Positions 7,656 through 15,098 of a DNA stretch of 64,000 bases are shown here, piece after piece. Made by a program: the position numbers and the translations under genes. The stretch is from Paenibacillus brasilensis (GTDB lineage: Bacteria; Bacillota; Bacilli; Paenibacillales; Paenibacillaceae), in assembly GCF_009363115.1 (NCBI RefSeq), contig NZ_CP045298.1, positions 3,655,501-3,719,500 on the forward strand. Direction: 5' to 3'. Under the pieces are notes generated by a model. It did no database searches and was not told the origin of the DNA. It saw nothing but the letters and a program-made list of their open reading frames with translations. How positions within the stretch are numbered: the stretch's first letter is position 1; the number at the start of each line of letters is the position of its first letter.

Positions 7656-7795
7656 CGATTGTTCGGGATTCAGATTTGATTGGTATGTATTACAAAAGCC
7701 CTCCATTAAAGGAAGGCTCTTTCTTTGGATGCTGTGTTATGAAATTTACAACAATTCAATTGTAATGTGATGTAGGGAAAGTCAATTTACAGTCC

Positions 7796-8086
7796 TCATC
7801 CTTTTTTTGTTTTATTACCGCTGCCTTTTCTCCAGCCATACAGGATGCGCCCAATAACAAGAGCAGAACCAAGAAAAACGACTGTCAAGTGCCAAGTCCA
7901 CTCTTGCATACCACTGAGAACAACAGGAGTGATCCCTAACGCCAGTCCGATCACTAATCCTATAATTGTTACTACATCAGGCGCTTTGCTACCTTCTCCT
8001 CGTCTTTTCTTAAAGATATTAAATAGTATGTTGCCAGCAATGATTGCAATAAAAAGGACAAGCAAATACATATAATATATATTCAT
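7796..8086 (-). CDS. Three-helix membrane protein, possible partner or immunity protein
   Basis: A 96-residue protein with hydrophobic segments at about 5-24, 38-58 and 66-84 and a Lys-rich tail (WRKGSGNKTKKG). I do not recognise the family. It follows the secreted protein gene at 8099-8743 by 12 bases on the same strand, so the two are probably co-transcribed. Small multi-helix proteins beside secreted hydrophobic peptides are often immunity proteins; here that is only inference. The ATG has AAGGATC seven bases upstream. Confidence 0.6.
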   Translation of the reverse strand: MNIYYMYLLVLFIAIIAGNILFNIFKKRRGEGSKAPDVVTIIGLVIGLALGITPVVLSGMQEWTWHLTVVFLGSALVIGRILYGWRKGSGNKTKKG

Positions 8087-8098
8087 ATATTATGATCC

Positions 8099-8743
8099 TT
8101 AGTTACTTGTAACTTCAAAGTATCCAGGGTGAAAATTAATAGTTACACCTCTTCCATTATCGTGATCCTTCAAACGATCTAGCACCACTGAAACTCCAGT
8201 AGTAAGTATCGTCGCTGGTACGATTGTTCCTTGCAAGCCGGGGATTGCCGCAAGAATTGAAAATACAAATGCAGAGGTGTCTCTTGTATTCTCAATAGCA
8301 TTTATTTGTGTCTTTGTCTCATAATCCGAGAGTGTCAATGCATATCCCCACCAGTGCCAACTACCATACATATTCGTGCCAATCTCTTCGTGGTTAGGAT
8401 TTGCGACAAGTTCCCCATTTTTTGTTTGCAGAATACCATTTTTCAGCTGATCATTTACAGATTCGACAGCTTTAGAATAGTTATTAAATACCCTTTCGCT
8501 TACCACTTCTTTTGCAGCAGGATCAAGGACATAATGATCCCCATCCAGCTTTATGAACTTTTCAATATCCGTGATAGCATTTAAGGTTTCGGTGTCTACG
8601 CTCAATTGTTTAACCTCTTTGTTTGCTTGTTCTGCACTCTGCTGGGTGGGAGCGGCGGATGCGGCTAATGGGGCTAATGGGGCTACTGCGGTAAGAGCCA
8701 AGACACCAGTAAGAATAATTGCTGTTTTCTTCAACTTTAACAC
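8099..8743 (-). CDS. Secreted protein, bacteriocin-like in layout
   Basis: A 214-residue protein with a clear Sec signal peptide (KLKKTAIILTGVLALTAVAP, cleavage near ASAAP at about 31). The middle (40-115) is polar and helical, like a propeptide. It is followed by YGSWHWWGYALTLSDYETK, then a Gly/Ala-rich hydrophobic stretch (AFVFSILAAIPGLQGTIVP) and the tail NGRGVTINFHPGYFEV. An HWWG motif followed by a hydrophobic segment occurs in secreted Bacillales proteins annotated as putative bacteriocins or hypothetical; I cannot name the family firmly. The GTG start follows AGGAAGTG. A three-helix membrane gene lies directly downstream. Confidence 0.6.
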   Translation of the reverse strand: MLKLKKTAIILTGVLALTAVAPLAPLAASAAPTQQSAEQANKEVKQLSVDTETLNAITDIEKFIKLDGDHYVLDPAAKEVVSERVFNNYSKAVESVNDQLKNGILQTKNGELVANPNHEEIGTNMYGSWHWWGYALTLSDYETKTQINAIENTRDTSAFVFSILAAIPGLQGTIVPATILTTGVSVVLDRLKDHDNGRGVTINFHPGYFEVTSN

Positions 8744-8922
8744 TTGAAAGCACTTCCTATTCTATTTTTTTGGATTACTGCATAAAGATACATAAAAAAG
8801 ACATATATTGTTTATTTCTTTTTAAGGTATCTGAAAAATAAAACTATAGAACTACTTTTTAAAAGTGTGCGACATTAATTTCACACCAAAAGCGAATACC
8901 TCACAAAAAGTTACAAAAGTTA

Positions 8923-8986
8923 TTGACAACTGTTAAATTATGGACGACAATAGAATGCAATAATATAAAAATTTTGGAATTTTTAT
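8923..8986 (+). promoter_or_regulatory. Promoter and palindromic operator of the AloR-like gene
   Basis: TTGACA (8923-8928), 17 bases, then GACAAT (8946-8951). A perfect inverted repeat ATAAAAATT-TTGG-AATTTTTAT lies at 8965-8986, just after the likely transcription start and before the ribosome site. It could be the binding site of the HTH regulator encoded here. Confidence 0.65.
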
Positions 8987-9004
8987 GTGAAGGGTGGATA
9001 TGAC

Positions 9005-10303
9005 ATGAAGCATACACCTACGATTCGAGCGGAATTAGACAGATACTTAAAACAAGAGGGTTTGAGCCTTGCGCAATTCGGGCAAATGTCAGGCATGAAC
9101 AGGGGAATAGTAAGTGCTATTGTGACAGGGAATAAGACTATGTCTGTTAACCAACTCGACTTAATCACTGAGACCATGGGTTTACCGGAAGGCCACTTTT
9201 ATGACTTGTTTATAGACAACTACATCATCGACGTACCACCGAATATGAGGAGAATCGAGCCGTTTTTGTATCGCTGTGCGGAATTGGACAAGCTGGATAC
9301 GATCCGTAAAGCGGTGGGGGCCATCATGGACAATCTACTTTATTCACCCAAACTATTTGACATTGCGGAAAACCTATTCGTACAGGGACGACATGATGCG
9401 GCACTGCTTCTCTATGAGAATGTGGCAGAAGTGGAGAAGTACCAGCACTCCGAACGTTTGGCAGTCTGCCAATATCGTATATTCACGATTCAGGTTGGAG
9501 ACGATCAGGAGCAGAATCTACAAGCAGCGCTTCAATTCCAATCTTTTGTCAAACGCCTTGATGATATGGACCAACTACAAGGGCTAGTGGATTTAGCCAA
9601 TGTATACCGATCATTGCGTCGTTGGGATCGTGTCATGGAAGTTGCTGAGGATTTAAGGACTTTAGCCAAAGCTCAATACTCCATGGCGCATTCTCTGAAA
9701 AGGGAACAACATAAGAAGCCATTGCGACCGTTATTTTTTTATATAGCTTTCAGTAATTTACTTATTGGAGGTGCTTATTATGAGCAAGAAAACTATGCGT
9801 TAGCCTTACAAGTAGCCAATGAATCTACTGATTTGGAATGGGTGAAAGAGACTGATGACGAGACGCTGCGCTGGAAAAACTTATTTCAGGAGTGGGGCGA
9901 GGCCAATATGTATCTGACTAAGCTCATGGCTGGAGATATAGAAGTACTTCCTTTATATGTTAACCTCATTTCAACGCAAAAAGATGAACTTCTCCCGGGC
10001 TTATGGAATATTATGATTGTAGCCAATCGTTATAACATAGACGTAGATGATATTCTCAATCAATTTGAGTGGGAAATTTCAAACATACATGATCAAGGAG
10101 GAAAACAAACCAATGACCAGCAAAATATTGACAATCAGCTTGTTGGTTTTTTGAGTGAATTGGCTGTCTATTATTTATCCAAGGGCAAGTACGAAGAAGG
10201 TTTCCGGATTCTGTTAGACAGCATGAGAAAATCAACTATACTAATTGATAAAAGCTTTATTTTTAAGTGTATGAGCCTATTACGTAGTCAGTTAACTCAA
10301 TAG
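9005..10303 (+). CDS. AloR-like HTH/TPR peptide-sensing regulator (RRNPP type)
   Basis: A 432-residue regulator. Residues about 5-62 form an XRE helix-turn-helix (RAELDRYLKQEGLSLAQFGQ, then GMNRGIVSAIVTGNKTMSV). The rest consists of TPR-like helical repeats, for example ENLFVQGRHDAALLLYENVA, ANVYRSLRRWDRVMEVAEDL and YYEQENYALALQVANES. This layout is shared by RRNPP receptors (PlcR, NprR), which bind a re-imported peptide, and closely fits the AloR family reported in P. polymyxa. Its C-terminal half resembles the gene at 62633. ATG 9005 has AAGGGTGG seven bases upstream. A degraded AloP-like peptide frame follows directly. Confidence 0.82.
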   Translation: MKHTPTIRAELDRYLKQEGLSLAQFGQMSGMNRGIVSAIVTGNKTMSVNQLDLITETMGLPEGHFYDLFIDNYIIDVPPNMRRIEPFLYRCAELDKLDTIRKAVGAIMDNLLYSPKLFDIAENLFVQGRHDAALLLYENVAEVEKYQHSERLAVCQYRIFTIQVGDDQEQNLQAALQFQSFVKRLDDMDQLQGLVDLANVYRSLRRWDRVMEVAEDLRTLAKAQYSMAHSLKREQHKKPLRPLFFYIAFSNLLIGGAYYEQENYALALQVANESTDLEWVKETDDETLRWKNLFQEWGEANMYLTKLMAGDIEVLPLYVNLISTQKDELLPGLWNIMIVANRYNIDVDDILNQFEWEISNIHDQGGKQTNDQQNIDNQLVGFLSELAVYYLSKGKYEEGFRILLDSMRKSTILIDKSFIFKCMSLLRSQLTQ

Positions 10304-10387
10304 CTTTTATTAGTATTAGTAATAAGTGCACAAATGAGTAACCAAGTTGCAAGTATGCCAGAGGCATCTTCACATGGTCGTATTTAA
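10304..10387 (+). pseudogene. AloP-like signal peptide frame lacking a start codon
   Basis: Directly after the regulator's TAG, in the same frame, 27 codons read LLLVLVISAQMSNQVASMPE then ASSHGRI and stop. A hydrophobic run followed by a polar tail ending in SSHGRI is the shape of an AloP pro-peptide; from memory, one characterised AloP signal is SHGRGG. No canonical start codon precedes the hydrophobic segment, and neither other frame supplies one. The gene has therefore lost its 5' end, uses a non-standard start, or is read through the UAG. The internal ATG at 10334 would give a peptide without secretion signal. Confidence 0.5.
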
Positions 10388-10496
10388 GTGCAGGATTGGC
10401 ATATGGGGTTTTAGTGCGCTTGGCTTAGATTGTATGGGGATTGTTTGTGCGTTTCCAAGCCTATGTAGGGTTTTTCATCTCATTGAAAAGGTTTCG

Positions 10497-10859
10497 TTAG
10501 ATAATGTTGAAAAGAATGGTGCTGCATATCGTCTCGGCTAGTTTCTGTTGATATTGCCACCCTTGATCAGAGTGCAGAATGAGATTGTGTTGCTCTGGTA
10601 GCTTTTCTAAGGCTTTTTCGAGCATCTCTGTGACCATGGAGAGGGTAGGCCTTCTAAATACGGTGTAACTGATGATTTCTCGGTTATACAGATCCATTAT
10701 CGGAGACAGATATATCTTTTGTCCAAACAAGTGGAATTCTGTGACATCCGTAACCCATTTCTTATTGGGTGCCTTCGCATTAAAATCCCTCTTCAAGACA
10801 TTTGGAGCTATTTTCCCTTCGGCTCCTTTGTATGAACGGTATTTCTTCCTACGAACCAT
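10497..10859 (-). pseudogene. IS3 orfB, C-terminal integrase fragment
   Basis: This fragment carries the rve integrase core with the first two DDE aspartates, in [20 protein letters not shown] and [10 protein letters not shown]. After QYQ the frame is lost, although the next frame still encodes a conserved-looking [10 protein letters not shown]. The element then ends, so the third catalytic residue is absent. It is separated from the N-terminal half by one extra base near 10855. Confidence 0.85.
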
Positions 10860-11124
10860 ACAAATGAAGCCCTAATTCCTTCATCAAGCGCTGAACTGTC
10901 TTATGATTGATTAGAGTCGCTTTGCGGATCTCCCTGGTCATAGTTCGGTATCCTGCTCGACATTTTAATTCTTCATTAAATAAACGCCTCATTTCTGTTT
11001 TCACATCGGCATACTTATCAGGCTTGTTCCACTTTTTCACGTGATCATAGTAAGTGCTTCGAGGAATGCCTGCAATGTTGACAAGCTCTTTGACGTTAAA
11101 ATCATGCCTTAGCTCGTAAATCAC
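10849..11124 (-). pseudogene. IS3 orfB, N-terminal HTH fragment
   Basis: This fragment encodes the first part of the OrfB transposase (YELRHDFNVKELVNIAGIPR then STYYDHVKKW), including the HTH_21-like domain. It ends prematurely at GLHLYGS, where the intact protein would continue into the [12 protein letters not shown] box that opens the next fragment in another frame. The OrfB frame extends upstream into the A8 slippage site (KKKLITNDDKAHVIYELRHD when read -1). Confidence 0.85.
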
Positions 11125-11633
11125 ATGAGCTTTGTCGTCGTTTGTAATGAGTTTTTTTTCTGAACTAAGGCATTCAATTTTTTTAGGTACGTTACCTCCA
11201 TACGAAGGCGTTGGTTTTCCTTAATTAGCTCGTCTATAACACTTTCATTTGCCTCCAGTTCTTTCTGTGGCTCTTTATTAGCTGTACGTCCTCGACGCTC
11301 CATATAGAGTCCTTCAGGTCCTTCATTTCGATAAATGCGCTCCCCATTCCGAATGAATCTATCTTGTACATCATGCTTCTTCGCAGCAGCTTTATAACTC
11401 AAATGGTTCTCATGCATATCTTCTAATATGTACTGCTTTTGTTCTCCAGTAAAAGTCCTGTGTGTTCCCTTATTGATCAATCCCGCAGCTCCATGCTTGG
11501 AGTATGCAGCTACCCATTCATTAACCGTTACATGGTTCATTCCATACTTACGTGCTGCTTCGTTCTCAGACAGCCCTCCTTCAAGTACATCTATAGCAAC
11601 TTTTATTCGTATTTCTTCGCTGTATTTGACCAT
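11121..11633 (-). CDS. IS3 OrfA (HTH protein of a defective element)
   Basis: A 170-residue OrfA with two helix-turn-helix domains (SEEIRIKVAIDVLEGGLSEN, then EQKQYILEDMHENHLSYKAA) and a leucine-zipper-like coiled coil near the C-terminus (ESVIDELIKENQRLRMEVTYL). In intact elements a -1 frameshift at the poly-A run joins it to OrfB. Here OrfB is broken, so only OrfA can be made. The reading frame is intact. Confidence 0.85.
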   Translation of the reverse strand: MVKYSEEIRIKVAIDVLEGGLSENEAARKYGMNHVTVNEWVAAYSKHGAAGLINKGTHRTFTGEQKQYILEDMHENHLSYKAAAKKHDVQDRFIRNGERIYRNEGPEGLYMERRGRTANKEPQKELEANESVIDELIKENQRLRMEVTYLKKLNALVQKKNSLQTTTKLM

Positions 11634-11795
11634 AAAGTAAAATCCGCACCCTTTCTTCTTAGAGGATTATATCATGTGTCTAAGATTTGGGGTGCGGTTC
11701 ATAATTGGTAATGGGTATTTATTACATTGAAGGAATTTATACACAATTCATCGAATAGCTATTTGAGGTGATCAGCATGAAGCATAGGATATAAA

Positions 11796-12032
11796 GTGTT
11801 AAAGTCGGATAATGAACTATTTGCAGCAGCGTTAAGCCAGATAGGAATATGTGTAGTACAGCCGTTGAGTGATGATATGGTGGAAGTTGTAGACTACCTG
11901 TTTGCCGCACCTGCGCCACAGCAACTTTTTGTTTTGCATTATAAGGGGGAGTGGCAGCGTCGCTGTCACCAGGTGCAATATAGTAAATATATTTGGATTG
12001 ACAGCACATTTAGACAGCAGTATGCTTGCTAG
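11796..12032 (+). CDS. Doubtful small hypothetical protein
   Basis: A 78-codon frame starting at GTG 11796 with only a weak AGGA upstream. The product (LKSDNELFAAALSQIGICVV, then DDMVEVVDYLFAAPAPQQLF) is not recognisable. It fills the space between the IS remnant and the M-box leader and may be a decayed gene or chance. Confidence 0.25.
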   Translation: MLKSDNELFAAALSQIGICVVQPLSDDMVEVVDYLFAAPAPQQLFVLHYKGEWQRRCHQVQYSKYIWIDSTFRQQYAC

Positions 12033-12047
12033 GGAAATATTGATGTC

Positions 12048-12215
12048 CTCGTTAGGTGAGGCTCCTATACGAACATAAGCCACTGCCCGGAAACCTCGAA
12101 AGATGCCAATGGGTATAACAGGAATTGCCGGATTAAGGCTCTTCTTAATGTGGCTAAAGAACTTTGGTTCTTTTACGTCGTATAGTGCCAAAGCTCAACT
12201 TGGGGGAAGCGGATA
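12048..12215 (+). ncRNA. M-box (ykoK) magnesium riboswitch
   Basis: The conserved M-box core is present in order: CTCGTTAGGTGAGGCTCCTA, ACTGCCCGGAAA, GATGCCAATGGGTATAACAG, GCCGGATTAAGGC and TTCTTAATG, ending with GTATAGTGCCAAAGCTCAAC. These aptamers fold when Mg2+ is high and cause premature termination. CTCAACT (12195-12201) can pair with AGTTGAG (12255-12261) as an antiterminator. The next gene encodes a DUF1003 membrane protein. Confidence 0.95.
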
Positions 12216-12244
12216 TTTGCATGCTTTATCTTGCATGTAGAACG

Positions 12245-12282
12245 ACGCCCCTTCAGTTGAGATGAGGGGCGTTTTTATTTTA
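12245..12282 (+). terminator. Riboswitch-controlled terminator of the M-box
   Basis: ACGCCCC (12245-12251) pairs with GGGGCGT (12266-12272), followed by TTTTTATTTT. The loop contains AGTTGAG, the partner of the antiterminator arm. Confidence 0.92.
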
Positions 12283-12296
12283 ATGTGGTAGGTATT

Positions 12297-12326
12297 GTGA
12301 CATGGTTCCCGTGTGATCAGTAGAAT
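12297..12326 (+). promoter_or_regulatory. Possible internal promoter after the M-box terminator
   Basis: GTGACA (12297-12302), an 18-base spacer, then TAGAAT (12321-12326). If used, it would start transcription just before the structured leader at 12349, bypassing magnesium control. Confidence 0.45.
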
Positions 12327-12348
12327 ATGGAGCCAATAACATGATAAT

Positions 12349-12520
12349 GGGAGAGGGGTTGAACCATTCTATGAGTAGTGGAAGTTCGTCTGAACCGGAT
12401 CCAGAACCAGTGAGTCTATTGGCAGTCGGGTTAAAACTAGATACCGTATTGAGTATGGTTGTAACTCCTCTCCTACAGGGGTAGTATTGAGCCTGACTGC
12501 CTTAAAACAAGGAGGCAGTC
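12349..12520 (+). ncRNA. Unassigned structured leader with ribosome-site sequestration (candidate riboswitch)
   Basis: A long closing stem pairs GGAGAGGGGTT (12350-12360) with AACTCCTCTCC (12463-12473), extended inside by AACCAT/ATGGTT. The enclosed 85 bases include a small GTTC/GAAC hairpin. After the stem, GACTGCC (12495-12501) can pair with GGCAGTC at 12514-12520, hiding part of the GGAGG ribosome site. It can also pair with an identical GGCAGTC at 12421-12427 inside the closed domain, freeing the site. This is the layout of a translational switch. It matches no riboswitch class I know by sequence. Confidence 0.6.
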
Positions 12521-12523
12521 GAC

Positions 12524-13081
12524 ATGTCAAAAATGAATTTTTTTCAAAAAAAGCAGCAAAATAAAAGCACTGCTCATATTCAAGGCTTTGATATTGAATT
12601 GAATCAGGAAAATACTCGTCGTATTGATCGGCTAGTCGATAGTTACGAAAATAGCATTCTTTCCCATTTAGATGAAGCGTACCAAAGAACGACAAGCTGG
12701 CAAGATCGTCTTGCGGATCGGATTGCATCATTCGGCGGTAGCTGGAGATTTATTACTTATTTCGCTATCTTTCTGACCATCTGGATACTCTTGAACAGCT
12801 TGCCGTTTACTCGCTTTCATTTCGATGAACCTCCATTCATCTTGTTGAACTTGTGTTTGTCCTTTATCGCAGCATTCCAGGCTCCGGTCATTATGATGAG
12901 TCAGAACCGCCAAGCTGCAAGGGATAAGCATGAATCGATCATTGACTTCGCGATCAACTACAAAGCCGAACAAGAGATTGACGATATGCAGAGCCACCTT
13001 CATCGGATCGAAGGCGAACTGATTGAGATTAAAAAACTCTTACTTGTTCTAAACAACCGAATGAATGAAGAACACAAATGA
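12524..13081 (+). CDS. DUF1003 membrane protein under M-box control
   Basis: A 185-residue protein. About 60 polar residues lead into two hydrophobic helices (FITYFAIFLTIWILLNSLPF at about 78-97, and PPFILLNLCLSFIAAFQAPV at about 104-123), then MMSQNRQAARDKHES and a helical charged tail. This is the DUF1003 (PF06210) pattern. The biochemical role is unknown. The upstream M-box implies expression at low magnesium, suggesting a part in Mg2+ homeostasis. The ATG lies eight bases after AAGGAGG, which is itself part of a sequestering hairpin. Confidence 0.88.
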   Translation: MSKMNFFQKKQQNKSTAHIQGFDIELNQENTRRIDRLVDSYENSILSHLDEAYQRTTSWQDRLADRIASFGGSWRFITYFAIFLTIWILLNSLPFTRFHFDEPPFILLNLCLSFIAAFQAPVIMMSQNRQAARDKHESIIDFAINYKAEQEIDDMQSHLHRIEGELIEIKKLLLVLNNRMNEEHK

Positions 13082-13264
13082 CCCTTTAGTTTAATGGATG
13101 CTCCGTAGAAAAGTTTTCGCCCGATATGATTAAGATTGCCGGAGTGTATTATATGCGGAACCAGTTTAATTTAGAGTAGATGTAAAGGGCTCGACTGGGG
13201 AACTGGTATGAGTCCATTTTTTAAATATTCGTTGAAATTAAAGTTTTGATAACTACAATAAAAG

Positions 13265-13346
13265 AAACAGCGGTAGGCTAGGATGGGAAAATAAAGCCCT
13301 AGACTGTCGCTGTTTCATTGAACTAACGTTCCCAGTTTGTTCAATA
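13265..13346. repeat. Structured dispersed repeat, copy 2
   Basis: About 63 of 81 positions match copy 1 at 3910-3991 with no gaps by eye. GCGGTAG pairs with CTGTCGC through two G-U pairs where copy 1 has C-G pairs, and ATTGAAC pairs with GTTCAAT. Both copies lie downstream of minus-strand genes. Confidence 0.7.
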
Positions 13347-13454
13347 GCAAGGTTGAACGAAAAAAGCGATGGTTCTGTTCCATCACTATGCTCTTTCATT
13401 CTGTTAGCAGAATCATAACTTGCGGGAGGCCGTGAAGGCTCTTGCTGTCGTGTA

Positions 13455-13713
13455 CTACTTCTGGTCACGAAGGTGCGTCAACAGATTGTCGAGCGTATGA
13501 GACCAGCCGTCGTACACGTACTGATCGCCGGGGTGACAAGCAATCCCCGTAGGTGGAAGATCATCTCGATGCGATCACCCTGTGCGGTGAGGGTTAGGGT
13601 CACGACAAGGGAGTCCTCGATGGGAGCATCGGGGTAACCCCAGGTGAAGACGAGCCGTTCGAAAGGAATGACGTCAAGGAACACACCTCCGGTGAGATAC
13701 TCCTTATTTTCGA
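13455..13713 (-). pseudogene. AHSA1/SRPBCC domain gene fragment, frameshifted
   Basis: One frame gives FLDVIPFERLVFTWGYPDAP and SLVVTLTLTAQGDRIEMIFH, the second half of an AHSA1 (activator of Hsp90-like) domain. A frame change then gives GDQYVYDGWSHTLDNLLTHL and RDQK before a stop at 13455, the usual C-terminal helix. The first 60 or so residues are missing. It is a relic of a START-like gene. Confidence 0.75.
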
Positions 13714-13924
13714 GAATATTAATTACTCATAAATATCATTGCTACTTTTATATCTCAATATACAATTGTAAGAAAGTTGTTGATGACCGATTTGATTGTG
13801 GCAACATAGTTATTTGAATCTCAAAAAATCACATAAAAAATCACAATCTCGGCGAATATGGACGAATATAAGCGAATGAAATTTTCTGAATAGGGAACAA
13901 AACTTGTTATAAAATAAGAAGTAA

Positions 13925-14098
13925 GTTCAGAAACGTTTTTTTACCACATAGCGTAAAACAAAAGGCTGATTATGGATACACTCATTAGCTTAGTTAAATG
14001 AATAGCATTGGGATTGTTACTGTTACGCAGGCGAAACCTAAGGAACAAAATGTTAAGATCCAAGGATCTTAACATTTTGTTATACTTAGGTTTTTTTG
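13925..14098 (+). ncRNA. Candidate small structured RNA with a near-perfect terminator hairpin
   Basis: No ORF covers 13720-14199. AACAAAATGTTAAGATCC (14044-14061) is exactly complementary to 14064-14081, flanked by a second pairing AACCTAAG/CTTAGGTT (14035-14042 with 14085-14092) and then TTTTTTT. Upstream, GCGTAA (near 13955) can pair with TTACGC (near 14024) around a GGCTGAT/ATTAGCT hairpin. A TATAAA lies near 13917. A terminator without a gene suggests a non-coding RNA, unproven. Confidence 0.4.
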
Positions 14099-14199
14099 TT
14101 TGTCTATAGTGAGAGGAAGGTTAAAAGTATTGGTTTTGGTATTCCGCTGAATCTATTTTATTCCATTTACTATATTTACATCTGAGAGGAGCGACAAAC

Positions 14200-14805
14200 T
14201 TGGAGTACAAATATGAGCTGGTCCAGGCAGACAATCATTTTCCGTTAAAAATTATAGTTCATTTCTCAAATGAACCAGTATATATACCTGGGCATTGGCA
14301 CGACAGCATAGAAATATCCTATGTGCTTTCAGTGGGAGTAGATGATATTTACATTGATGGCACTAATTACAGCTCCAAAGAGGGAGATATTGTGCTTATC
14401 AATTCGAATGCTATTCATTCCTTTTCTGTGGCTAAGGGAAAAGGAAGGGAGGCCGTAACCGTTCTGATTCCTTCTATTCGTAGCTTTAACTCCAATAAAT
14501 ACTTAGAACGGCTGACGTTGATAACCGATTATATCCAAGAGAATTACGATCAAAGCTTATCCCTCGACTCCATAGCCCAGATTTTTGGGTTATCTCCCGA
14601 ATATTTGTCCCGTTTTTTTGTCAAGCATGTAGGTATGACCCTATTTCAATATATCAATGCCATCCGTCTTGAGAGATCTTTTCGTGTTCTTATGAATACG
14701 GATCATTCCATCCCACAAATTGCGCTGGAGCACGGGTTTCCGAACGAGAAGTCTTTTGCCAGGGTATTTAAGAAGGTTTATCAGGCAACACCGCATCAAT
14801 ATTGA
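14200..14805 (+). CDS. AraC-family regulator, shortened
   Basis: Residues about 1-85 form a cupin-like sensor (FSNEPVYIPGHWHDSIEISY, then GDIVLINSNAIHSF). Residues about 103-201 are the double HTH of AraC proteins (DYIQENYDQSLSLDSIAQIF, SPEYLSRFFVKHVGMTLFQY and GFPNEKSFARVFKKVY). At 201 residues it is about 80 short of the usual 270-300; the sensor runs almost straight into the HTH, so the helical linker appears deleted. TTG start after GAGGAG. It ends at PHQY without the usual tail. It may be functional or decaying. Confidence 0.75.
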   Translation: MEYKYELVQADNHFPLKIIVHFSNEPVYIPGHWHDSIEISYVLSVGVDDIYIDGTNYSSKEGDIVLINSNAIHSFSVAKGKGREAVTVLIPSIRSFNSNKYLERLTLITDYIQENYDQSLSLDSIAQIFGLSPEYLSRFFVKHVGMTLFQYINAIRLERSFRVLMNTDHSIPQIALEHGFPNEKSFARVFKKVYQATPHQY

Positions 14806-15098
14806 AAAGGGAACAAGGGGTATTCTGGGGCAAGGAATCAGTAATTGACCCTAATTAGGTTAATAAATGACAGGATGCAAATAAAAGAAATCTTTAAAAT
14901 AAGTAATGTAAGCGCTTTATAAAAAGCCTGGGGGGTAATTCCAGCTTCCTGATATCTCAAGACGTATACATACTGCTTTGATCGTATGGGCATTGTGCCT
15001 GGCAGTTGATTCAGCTTATTCAGTACCAATGCTGTATCTTGCTTCTCTGCTGTGGAATAACACATACGATTCTTTTACGAGGGACAGTGTTTATTGCT
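14806..15098. other. Intergenic region without a supported gene
   Basis: A minus-strand frame (14838-15065) is open but has no ribosome site and no recognisable product. I see no strong terminator here. Confidence 0.5.

Larger units (their letters stand above)
10485..11703 (-). mobile_element. Truncated IS3-family (IS150-group) insertion sequence
   Basis: The element contains orfA and a frameshifted, 3'-truncated orfB. Its 5' end begins near 11703 with TGAACCGCACCCCAAAT, typical of IS150-group terminal repeats. No matching right end is present: transposase similarity stops near 10485, before the catalytic glutamate. An A8 run (11152-11159 on the minus strand) at the orfA/orfB junction fits programmed -1 frameshifting. 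The copy is inactive. Confidence 0.88.

Noticed and set aside
12349..12520. Assignment of the second leader to glycine, lysine, yybP-ykoY (Mn2+) or ydaO (c-di-AMP) riboswitch classes
   Set aside because: None of their invariant segments is present; only the general switch layout fits.
13925..14042. Resemblance of ACGCAGGCGAAACCTAAG to the start of a c-di-GMP-I (GEMM) riboswitch
   Set aside because: The remaining conserved GEMM segments (GGACGCAAAGCC and the tetraloop receptor) are absent, and no gene with a matching expression platform follows closely.
14838..15065. 75-codon minus-strand frame between the AraC and LysE genes
   Set aside because: No ribosome site, no recognisable domain; coding status cannot be supported.
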